64,000 nucleotides of DNA, taken from the NCBI GenBank assembly GCA_026874595.1, contig CM049307.1:9387579-9451578 (forward strand). The letters run 5' to 3'. The notes beneath the pieces were generated by a model that saw only the letters and a program-made list of their open reading frames with translations, did not search any database and had not been told where the DNA came from. Of this stretch, positions 42,930 to 54,580 are shown one piece after another. This DNA is from Sipunculus nudus. Lineage: Eukaryota; Annelida; Sipuncula; Golfingiida; Sipunculidae. The number at the start of each line of letters is the position of its first letter. Positions within the stretch are counted from its first letter, which is position 1. The position numbers were made by a program, and so were the translations under genes.

Positions 42930-44820
42930 AACTATAGTGATCGGTCAGCGTCCGTCGTCCGTCCGTCCCTCTGTTTGTCTGTCTGTCAGTCTGTCAGACT
43001 GGCACGTTTTGACATCGTTGGACCTAGTAACATATAACTATATATCCAGGGAGGTCTACTTGGAAACCTGAAATTATGCAATTATGACCTATATCCTCCG
43101 AGCTATGGGGATTATAACTACCCTCCAGAATAATTAAAAATTTGATACAAAACCTCCAATATCTTGATAATTAAGACATGGATTGCCCTGAATCTTGCCT
43201 TTAATATTGACCATTGAATATTTAAATTTTAACGATATTTTCCGTTTTAAGACCGTCAAATGACAGCTATTATATCAGTTTTTCGACTGTGGTTTCATCT
43301 ATTGTCCCGAAACCTGATGTGTTTATTGATTATAACTGTTTTTTTTCAGTACCTCAAGACTGGTGGCGCCACCTATATTTTTTTCTATTTCTACGAATTC
43401 TTCACTTAAATTTGATACTGAAAAAATAATATTGAAACTATCAGATTTGCAACTGTGGTTTCAGCTAGTGTCCTGAAACCTTACGTGTTATTAGGGCCCT
43501 GCATGAATCAGCGGATTCCCTATAGTAATCACCCTGTCCGTCTGTCTGTCCGTCTGTTCATCTTTCTGTATGTCTATCAAATTTGTTTCCCGATGATAAC
43601 TTCAGTTTGTTTTGACCTATCATTTCAAACTTGATTTATATGTGGCCCACCTCTAAAGCACAAACTCTATTGATTTTTTGGTCATGAGGTCAAGGTCACA
43701 GGACCAAAATCTTTAAAATAGATTAAAAAAGGTTTTGGGGTTCACAAGCTCAAAGATCAAGGTCACAGGGGCCATCTGTCCACATTATATTCCAAATGAT
43801 AACACTAGTTTAGATTTACAAATGGATATTAAACTTGACTAATGTATGGCCTACCATTAAAGTAAGAATTCTTTTAATTTTGGGTCATGAGGTCAAAGGT
43901 CAGGGTTAGTGGTGGGAGTCGGTTCCTTTTTCATAATCTATCATCGGTTAGAGCAAAACAACTGATTATCGATTATTAAACAGTTCAGACAAATATATGC
44001 AATTATCAAAGAAATATGCAATTATCTGTGAAACTGTACCTGCGTTTCCCCGGCAGGTATTCTCCTCTCGCGCACGAGTGTAACGATCTTCGACGTATAT
44101 AGACACAATTAGACTAATTTTAAGGATCACATTAAACGATCGGCAACGTAAGGTAATATCTTTTATTGCGGAAATTAAGAGCATCTAAGAATGTTAGGCC
44201 TGCAGAGGGGCTGTTTTTCTAGCACATGAAGACAGATTTTATGGGCCCAGGTGCGCTTGGGGAAGATCATACAAAAAAATGCAGACTAGTCCAAAAAAGA
44301 TTCCAGCTGAAATCCAAATACTCGACCGGCCGGGTTAGCCCCAACAAAGAATTTTTTAAGGACGGCCTAAACAGCGGCACCTGGCATCGGTTGAATAGAT
44401 AATATCTAAGAGAATCTCACAAAATTGGCATAGACCTGGAGAATTTATGGAGTATTTTAACGCCTTCGTATTTTGCCTATAACTAAAAGGCATTTTGGAA
44501 AGAAAACAATCATTATTATGATGTAATCGATAGTTGCCTTTGGTAATCGAGCGCTTGAAAGTGGCAGCAAACTGACGGACTTTCGATAAAACTCGATGAT
44601 CGGCCCACCACTAGTCAGGGTCACAGGAACTTTGTTTTTATCTAAACGTTTCATCTCAAATATTTCGATCTTCCACATTTTGCTCACCTACGAATAGCAG
44701 AAAATAAGTTTGGATTTTGCGGTTACAAGGTCAAAGTTCGATATCACAGAGCAATCTGCCCAAATTTTTGTTTCCAAATGATAACTCCAGTATGGATTGA
44801 CAAATGGATAACAAACTAGA

Positions 44821-44898
<78 letters not shown>

Positions 44899-45330
44899 GC
44901 CCACCACTAAAGGAAGAACCCTTTTGATTTTTGGGGTCACGAGGTCTAAGGTCAAGGTCACAGGACCCACTTCTTTAAAAAGATTGTTGACGCATTGTAA
45001 GTGAAACTTTTTATCTCAAACCTTCGATCTTCCTCATTTTGCTCACCTACCAATAGTGAATGAAACTTTTGGATTTTCTTGTCACAAGATCAGAGGTCAA
45101 GGTCCCAGAGGGTATCTGTCCACATATTTGTTTCCAAATGATAATTCCAGAATAATTTACAAATGGATATCAAACTTGACAAATATGTGGCCCATCACTG
45201 AAGAAAGAAACCTTTTGATTTTGGGGACATGAGGTCAAAGGTCAGGGTCACAGGACCAACTTCTTAAACAGGTTGTGGATGCATTGTAAGCTAGACTTTT
45301 CATCCCGTATACAAGACATGTAGGCCTGCT
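42930..45330 (+). repeat. Dispersed repeats: R1-end fragment plus 'ggtcaaaggtcaaggtcac' family
   Basis: 42930-43500 matches the inner part of the 40.1 kb element, including short cgtc/tgtc repeats at its start. From 43520 a second family follows. It has units of roughly 250-300 bases, each containing tcaaaggtca..gtcacagg, caaatgataactccag and ttttgattttggggtca, repeated about five times with divergence. Inverted counterparts lie at 50590-51660. There is no coding potential. Confidence 0.7.
44823..44896. repeat. (TA)n microsatellite
   Basis: About 37 TA units inserted within a unit of the 'ggtcaaggtcac' repeat. Confidence 0.92.
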
Positions 45331-45430
45331 TTAAAAGTAATGGCCCAGCATTGAAGCATTATACCTGGTGTATGAACCATTGCACAGGTTTGCATCAGGC
45401 CCGTAGGCCTTGTATATATATATATAGAGA

Positions 45431-45890
45431 GAGTTGACTTGACCATTTGTTGTTTATATGAATAGAAATGACTTGACCATGGGTTTTTATATGAACAGAG
45501 CTGCTGAACATGTGTTTTTTATATGAATAGAGCTGATCTGACCGATGTTTTGTTTATATGAGTAGAGCTGATTAACCATGTGTTGTTAATATGAATAGAG
45601 CTGGTTTGACCATGTGTTATTTATATGAGTACGGGTGATTTGACAATGTATTGTTTATATTAATAGAGCTGATTTCACCATGTGTTGTTTATATGAAAAG
45701 AGCTGACTTGACCATTTGTTGTTTATATAAATAGAGCTTATTTGACCATGTGTTGTTTATATGAATAGAGCTTATTTGACCATGTGTTGTTTATATGAAT
45801 CGAGCTGTTTATACCATTTGTTGTTAATATGAATAGAGCTCATAAGACTATTTGTTGTTTATATGGATAGAGCTGACCTGACCTGATATT
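45431..45890. repeat. 38-base minisatellite
   Basis: About 12 degenerate tandem units with consensus near gagctgatttgaccatgtgt followed by tgtttatatgaata. Spacing is mostly 37-39 bases. It does not resemble either neighbouring gene. Confidence 0.9.
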
Positions 45891-45899
45891 ATTTATTTA

Positions 45900-48350
45900 A
45901 ATCTTGACCACTGATTTTCGGTTTTCTTTATGATTAAAACGCTGGCCTTCATACAGTAACAGAGTATATTGAGATATTCCCCTAACGCCAATCAGGTACA
46001 GTGGCTGGCTGGCATACGTCCAGAGAAACTGGTCATCCAGTAGATAAGGAGCTGACGTTCTACATATATCTGACAGCACAAAGACCAATGAGTTACGTGG
46101 TTTAAACAAAACATTAAGTACACCACGATGACGGTCCATAAAACACGAATGACAAAGTGCTTGTCCACATGTCTATAATAGCTTCTTGGAAGAATAAACT
46201 TTGTGGTCTACACCAATCACCTGACTAGAAACCACTATTAACGCCAGGACATCGTACTCAGCATGCAGACAAAAACATGCACCGTATACTTCAATGGTGT
46301 ATACATCAGGACATTACATATCAAGAGTATTAGAGGTCAATATTTGTATTATTATTCAGGAAAAATATTAGGCATTAAATTAGGTATCATTGCTGCTACT
46401 TAGAGCACTGATATCCTGTGTTCGTATCTCTTGGAATTGTTCTAGTATGGTATGTTAATGTAAACAAAAGGCATCTTCTTTATGGAAATTACACTTCTTT
46501 ATCTTAAACGTAATTCAATCTCCTTATTATGTGTATGCTATAACTAAAATTAAATAACATTTCTGCTCTTTAAGTTCATCAGGGTGTGAGAAATCTATAC
46601 GGGATCGTTGATATATTAAATGAATCGGCCAGTTTAGAAATTATCCGAAAAGTCTCTCAACTGGAAAATGTGTAGGTGTTAATAATCTGCTATACAAATC
46701 CAAATTTGGTTAGGGAAAATTATTTTGTGGGCAGGATGCAGGATTCTTTTAATAATTAAACTAGAAGTTATTAACGGGAACCAAATTAGAACGGAATACC
46801 ACCTATAAATTAATAGGAGCAGCCCTTACCATGACATACGTTATCGTCATTTATTCATGAGTTTATACTCCTATACATACCATGACAGAAGGTTATTTGA
46901 TCTAAAATGCAAGGATGACAGTTGTTCCCCTTGAAAAAATACATATGGACAAAGATAGTCACATATATACCTGATAAAACAGGAAGTATTCTTTCAATTA
47001 ATTATTGCGTGATCACACTCAATAATAAATTAATTTTGCTTTCCCACAACGTGTATGAGAACATTTAGATGAAGTCATATTCACTTGGAACGTTTAAGCA
47101 AATTAAGAATTGATCGCGATCTTCAGAACTCGCTGCCGCGGTCAATGTTTGGTCGGAGATTGGATTCTACCTACTCATACATACTAAGATCAGCCGAGAT
47201 CGCGCATGCGCATAACAAGCAGATACTGCTGATAAGTAATTAGAATCAGTATCAAACCTCAAGTTGTAAGCGACCTTGTTCAAATTTTCTATTTGATATC
47301 AACTATGAGACATGTAATTGTCAAAAGCCTAATAAAAGGATTTTCCTACATTTTTCTAATAATAGTTTACATGGCAGTTTAAAACTGATGGAAAGTCTGC
47401 CGAGGTCAGTTCCCCGTGCATTTAATTTAACAAAATTAAAAACAAAGAGAAAACGGCCAGTAGACGAATTCTGTAAACTATGCACACTGTAAATTAAGAA
47501 AAGAATGACAAGCACCTGAAAGACTTAATTAACAATTTATTTATTTAATATATAAAAGACAACAAATTAAAACCGTCACTATCTGCATATTTTATTTACA
47601 CACACGCACATATACGTACACAGAACACCATTTCTTTCGACAAGTTAAAAAAGAGCAAGCACACTCTCCTGGATAAACTGAAATTATTTATAATTGTTAA
47701 AATGAATATATTATAAAATATAGGTCTCTGAGAGCTGTAAGCATTTTTCACCTTCAAGTTCATTCCAAGACTTGCCTAAGGATTACTGTGAATTAGTAAC
47801 AGATGTCTTCTTTATTAAATCCAACTCAGACCAGACATGGAGGGATATGAGAAAGTATCCCCAATTTATGGAACACTTATAATAGGCTGTTAATATTGAT
47901 ACTTTGAAAGGGAACACACATATAATAATGAAAGATCACAATCACAATAAATTCTCACCGATTTTTCCATATATATCTTGGCGTCACATGTGCAGAATCT
48001 GATGTCCATACCTTATGATGTCCAAAATCACACATATAAACTAATTCCCAGCAAATTAAAAAGAAAATTCACCCAACAATAGATTTATAAAAGTTTCATC
48101 AACTGGCTGCATGATGTTACAGGCTTACTTCAGCAAAAGGTTCACAATCAAAACAAACACCTGTACACAACTTCAATTCACTGACTTCAAATTGTTCATC
48201 TTATAATATCATTGTGCTTACTTATTTTTTAAAATTCTTTACTTTACAGCTATAGAGGCAGGGGTATTATAATGCAGTTATTCTTCCAATCTCATTTCAT
48301 ACCAAACACTTCAGTACGGAGTTTGGTTGTTTCGTCTTGACCACTTGAGC
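45900..48350. other. Intergenic region; no gene seen
   Basis: An 80-residue minus-strand ORF at 45897-46139 is not low-complexity but I recognise no family. A possible CREG poly(A) signal on the minus strand (AATAAA) is at 47811-47816. The rest is AT-rich unique sequence. Confidence 0.4.
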
Positions 48351-48351
48351 A

Positions 48352-48455
48352 CTACGGGTCAGCTGCAAAGTATTCCTCCGTTGGGACGTGATACACCCCA
48401 TCAAAATAATCCAGAACATCCACATTTCCAATGTCGATCTTGTAAAACATCCAAT
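48352..48455 (-). CDS. CREG last exon
   Basis: The acceptor on the minus strand is gtgttttctttgaag and the exon ends with TAG (48354-48352). It enters in phase 1, completing Asp with the previous exon's G. It reads DWMFYKIDIGNVDVLDYFDG and ends EEYFAADP, the conserved CREG C-terminus. Its first 54 bases are the source of the adjacent minisatellite. Confidence 0.93.
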
Positions 48456-51400
48456 CTTCAAAGAAAACACAAATCTTCATAGTAATAAATAAGATCCACT
48501 TGTTAAATGTCTAATTCATAAACCATCGAACTTTCGAATAAAACGGAAATCATCATAGATTTAAAGCAGATCCACGTGTTCCATGTCCAATATATAAACC
48601 ATGCAACTTTTAAAGAAAACACAAATCATCATTCATATAAAGAAGATCCCCGTGTTCTATGACTAACTCGAAACCATCAAACCTTCAAAGAAAACACAAA
48701 TCATCATGGTAATAAAGAAGATCCACATGTTCAATGTCCAACTTGTAAACCATCGAACCTTCAAAGAAAACACAAATCATCAAAGTTATAAAGAAGATCC
48801 ACGTGCTCAAATCCAACTTGAAACCATCCAACCTTCAATGAAAACACAAATCATCATGGTAATAAAGAAGATCCACATGTTCAATGTCCAACTTGTAAAC
48901 CATCGAACCTTCAAAGAAAACACAAATCATCAAAGTAATTAAGAAGATCCACGTGCTCAAATCCAACTTTAAACCATCAAACCTTCAATGAAAACACAAA
49001 TCATCGTAGTGAAAAAGAAGATCCACATGTTCAATGTCCAACTTGTAAACTATCAAACCTTCAAAGAAAACACAAATCATCATAGTAATAAAGATGATTC
49101 ACGTGTTTAATTTCGAATTTATAAACTTTCGAACCTTAAAAAAACACAAAGTTCCGTAGTTATAAAAAAGATCAATGTATTCATTGTCCAACTTGTCAAC
49201 CATCCAACCTTCAATGAAAACAAAAACATCATAGTTATAAAGAAGATCAATGTGTTCAATGTCAAATTTATAAATCGTCGACCCTTCAAAGAAAACACAA
49301 ATCATCATAGTTATAAAGAAGATCTACGTGTTCAATGTCGTATTTTTAAACCATCGAACCTTTAAAGAAAACACAAATCATAGTTATAAAGAAGATCCAC
49401 GTGTTCAATTTCGAATTTATAAACCATCGAACCTTAAAAACACACAAAGTTCCCTAGTTATAAAGAAGATCAATGTGTTCATTGTCCAACTTGTCAACCA
49501 TCCAACCTTCAATGAAATCACAAATCATCATAGTTATAAAGAAGATCCACGTGTTCAATGTCGAATTTGTAAACCATCAAACCTTTAAAAAAACACAAAT
49601 CATCATAGTTATAAAGAAGATCCACGTGTTCAATGTCCAACTTGAAACCATCGAACCTTCAAAGAAAACACAAATCATCATAGTTATAAAGAAGATCCAC
49701 GTGTTCAATGTCCAACTTGAAACCATCGAACCTTCAAAGAAAACACAAATCATCATAGTTATAAAGAAGATCCACTTGCACAATGTCCAACTTGAAACCA
49801 TCGAACCTTCAAAGAAAACTCAAATCATCATAGTTATAAAGAGGATCCACGTGTTCAATGTCGAATTTGTAAACCATGGAACCTTCAAAGAAATCACAAA
49901 TCATCATAGTTATAAAGAAGATCAATTTGCTAAATGTCCCCCCTGTGTACTATCGAACCTTCTAACAAAACAAATAATCAGGCTTATAAAGAAGATCCAC
50001 GTGTTCAATGTCAAACGTCGAACGTTCTTATTTTACATGGCTCTTAGAAATATTTATTAGAACTCATATGAGGCACTTTCCATGACTACATGACATTTAA
50101 TAGTCTTAAGAGGTTGGAGAAACCAGAGAATTTGATGAAAACTGACCCTGGGCGGGCCACTACAACCCACAGTATGATATCACTTGACTGGACAGAATAT
50201 ATGGATAACTGGACCAGTGTTTGGTGGCAAAATCAAATTAAGTTCTTAACGAATATCTTTTGACGTGTTGCCCATTAAATGTTATATGAATGAAGAAGCA
50301 CTCATGAATTTCCAGGAGATGTTGTCTAATTCAATTTGACTAAAATTGTAAATGGAATTTTCTGATTTCAGTCATGCTCTAATGGAGTAAGACCTGGGCA
50401 AAGACTCCCTTCTAAAGAGGCTCTGTCTTTAGTATCATATCTACTGAAATGTATAATTTTTTAAATATTTGTTCATTTTATGGCAAAATTATGCCCAAGA
50501 TTTGTTCACTGAAAGGAACTGCATTCAATGATCACACCAAATTTCTTGACATTAATTTAACCTAATCTGTAAAAATAAATTATGTAATAAGGGACGTTAA
50601 GTCTCGACGCTTATCTGAATTTGTCTTTAAGGATATTTTTATTAGTTTTCTTCAAAATACGGGTCCTGGGACCTAAACCCTTGACCTTGTAAACAACAAA
50701 TCCGTGAACTTATTATCGTTGAATTTACAACATTTTGATTATCATAATAATCTATAAAAAGGAGTTCCAGTGGCCTTGACCTCTGATCAGGTAACCTCAA
50801 CATCTAGATTTCTTTCACTTAGGGTGGGTAAGCCATGTGTGAAAGATGGAAAGCTTGGGATGAAAAGTTTGATTTACAATGCTTCCTCAGTTTTTTTAAA
50901 GATGTGTTTCTTGTGACCTTCGACTTTGAAGATGGCAATCTTATTTAAGTGATGGGTCATTAATAAATCATGTAAGAAGCCAATCTGTCTTTCAAAACTA
51001 AAGTTATTGTTCATAGAATATTTTGTTAATGGATGGGCCCTGTGAACTTGCCCTTTGACTATGCGACTCTAAGATCGAAAAGAGTCTTTCCTTATTGGCA
51101 GGTGAGCAATATCTAGGAGATGGAAGGTTTGTGATGAAAAGTTTATCTTAAAATGCATCCTCATTCTTTAAAAAGAAACTTGTATTGTGACCTTGGTCTT
51201 TGACCTCATGACTCTTAAATCGATAGGATTCTTACTTTTGTGGTGTGCCATATATAACTCAAGTTTAAACCAATTTGTCAAACCAAACTGGAGTTATCAT
51301 CTTTGAAACATTAATTTGTGGACAGATGGCCCCCTAGACCTTGACCTTTGACCCCAAATTTGATTAGATTCTTCCCTAATTTGCAGGTGAGCTATACGCG

Positions 51401-54400
51401 CAAGGTGAAGTGTTTGGGATGAAAAGTTTGGCTTTGTATGCATCCTCAATCTTTTTAAATTAGTGGATCTTGTGACCTTTATCTTTGAATTGATGACCAC
51501 AAAATCATGGTGGTTATTGCTTTAGTGGTTTGCTATAAATTAGTTAAGATTTAAATCCATATGTCAATCAAAACAGGAAATAAAATAGTGGATGGACGGA
51601 CTACAGGCAGTAGACAGAACAATAGACGGATGGAAAAGGTGATAACTATAGGGCATCAACTTTTGATAAGTAATCATACCAGATTTGGGACACTTGATGA
51701 AACCTCAGCCGATAAACTGACATAGTTGCTGTCAAAGTCTAAAATTTAGAAAGAAATTTGATAAAATTGCAGATGGCACCACCAGTTTATGGGAATTGAC
51801 AAAACTAGTCTTGGCAATATTCAAGGCCAGATTAATTACAATCCATGCATTAATTATTAAGATATCGGAGGTTTTTAATTAAATTTTTAAATATTCTCGG
51901 AAGTAATAACAAGCCCCATAGCTCGGAGGATATAGGTTGCAGGGACCTAAGTTCAGGTTTCCAAGGGGATTTTTTTAGTGACCTCCATGCATTTAAACTT
52001 AGAAGCTTCTAGGGCCAGCGGATACGATTTGTGATTTGCTAACGGATGGCCGGTGCTCCGACGGCCAGACCAGCGACGGAGAAAGAGCCATACCTAGACC
52101 TCAGTAGACTTTCAATCAACTTAGCCAAAAATGAAAGTGAACATTGTGCCAATAGCCGTTCGGAACCAATATCGCCATCTTAGATCAATGGGCAAACCAA
52201 TATATTTATTCTTTTCATTTGTTTAAGAATTCGATAATATCATGTATCATAATGTATTTTTTACTACCATTTTTAACATTGAATTTTATTGTATCCTCTG
52301 ATGATGCGTTGATTAAAATGCTGAGCTCAGTTTTTGTTCTGATAGCACATCTTAAATAATTTACATAATTACACATCTTTGATTCCATATCCATAAGCAT
52401 TAATTAGTAAACATAATTTTAAGTCAGCATAGTTAATGGCAGCCTCCTGTGAGCCCTCTACGATACCATTAAACCTTACGAGACAGCTTTATCTTTCCTT
52501 CAGCATTCTCATGGTCAGCAACCAAAAACAAAGTGAAAAATACGTTATACATGTATAACAATTTCAGGCTCACCCTGATCGACGGGCCAATTCTTCATCG
52601 CTGGATGTCTAGAGAACAAACTTTCCTTGGCAAACGCATGCTCCCCTTTATTTGTCACCGGCATAATCTGCAAAACATTGAAATGGCAGCTAAATGATAT
52701 TAGTGGTTAGTGTGGTACTTACAAGTGTATTTGTCACTATGTTTGTAAGTTTCAATCAGCAGTGAGTGACAGTGAAATAGAAATCGAATGTCACTAGAAT
52801 GCAAAAAATACTTAAAAAATCACAGCATTAAAAAATAATTTCTATTCTTGCTGACCTTGACTCACCATCTTGCAAACTATTCAAACACCTTACAAGTGTT
52901 TCGAATATGAGGAAAAAATGTGGGATACTTAAAAAGTTATGGGGTTAAAAAACTGTTTTAAAAACCTTTGGCCTATTAGACCTTGATGATGAAGTCCGGA
53001 ATATTGGTAGAAACAATTCAAATTTCATGTTTCATGATTAAAAGTTGAGTCATCCAAAAGTAATCACGTTCACAAGAATTGACACGGACGAGGATGTCGG
53101 ACGACGACGACGACAGGCAAAGCACTAAATTTGACAGACCTTACTAGGTAATGTTCCAAGAAGATGGTACAGATTTGTATGAATATAAAAATCACAGGAG
53201 ATTTTTTGTCAGCGGTGTGTATTTTAATCAGGCAGAAAGGTCTCTGCATACACATAAACAGCTAACCAGGAGTCAGGCGCTCGATGTATGTTTATCATTT
53301 ACCTTTCTGTTGGACACACTGAGCCCTAACGTTCTTTCTAAAACAGGGATAAAATGTTAATATAAACCACACTTTCTTGTCTAGAAATTTAAAACTTTAA
53401 GTTCATAAGCGACCAAATTTACACAAACATATAATAAATTCATAACATTTTTCGAAAGTGCAGATATTTGTATATCAGTTGCAAGTCAATTTTCTGTGAA
53501 TATTTAGGTGACCAAAAGTGGGAGATCAGCCATCTTGGAGATCCAGAGCAAATATTGGTACAAATGGGCGATAATGGGCAACGGGCCATGGAGTGTATTA
53601 CCTTTGACATTAGGTCCTATTCAGAAATAAATATCAATTGCATATCTTTCACCTATATGACTATAACTGTGCACACAAAAAGTAACTTTTTTCTTCAATC
53701 AACCAAATACGAGATCTAAAGCACAATCATGGGCAGAGAAACTAAAAACTTCGTGACCCTCCAAAACATTCAATAACTAACCTAATTTTTAAGTTTTTTT
53801 TTTTTCATTTTTAGATTTAAATAGATTAAATACTTATATATACATGCTGTGTAAAATAAATGAAGAGTATTTACAAGAAAGTAAACGTGCCACGGTCAAA
53901 GTTGGACAAAAGGTACAGATTATATATTTATGCTAATTAAAAAAAATTCATATCTAATTTTGATTATACAATTGAATCTCGATTACATAAAGTTATATGC
54001 CTGAAAGAAGTCTCTAGCTCAACAATGATTAATTTAAGTGAATAAACAGCTTTTCTGTATTTAAACAAAGTGCATTATTTTGGGCCCATAACTTCAAGAA
54101 ATTACACAATACTGACCTAAAATTTGGCATAGAGATACGAATGTAAGGAATATGTATGCTAAAGAAGAACTAAACAGCTCTTGTTGTTTCGATATAAGGC
54201 ATTCATGAAAAATAGAAAGAACCAACTAACTAGATGCAAGTTGTCGTTATATATCCACCATATTCAAGAACCCATTGTCAAGCTATTATATAAATTATGA
54301 GTCAAGACAGATAGATGAGAAATTATGGGACAGTTTAATGTGTCAGTGTGTGGACTATAAGATCACATTCAAAGCGATTCAAGAAAGAGAATTCATACAT

Positions 54401-54499
54401 TTTTAATTATTCTTTTCCCACTGATGAGAGGAATTATTTTTATTTACATTTTGCTTGTTCAGTTATCAGAGTCAACCCTTTCTCTCTCTCTCCCTCTCT

Positions 54500-54580
<81 letters not shown>

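Noticed and set aside
45897-46139. 80-codon minus-strand ORF as a CREG or other host exon
   Set aside because: CREG already has a complete C-terminal exon and stop at 48352; I recognise no family in this ORF and its splice signals are not convincing.
48456-50030. CRISPR-like appearance of a regular array
   Set aside because: Units are contiguous with no unique spacers, the host is a eukaryote, and the unit is explained by the neighbouring exon junction.
49473-50060. 195-codon + strand ORF with repeated 'IIVIKKIHVFNVQLETIEPSK' units
   Set aside because: It is a translation of the CREG acceptor minisatellite on the wrong strand. The 75-base period is a multiple of three, which keeps the frame open.
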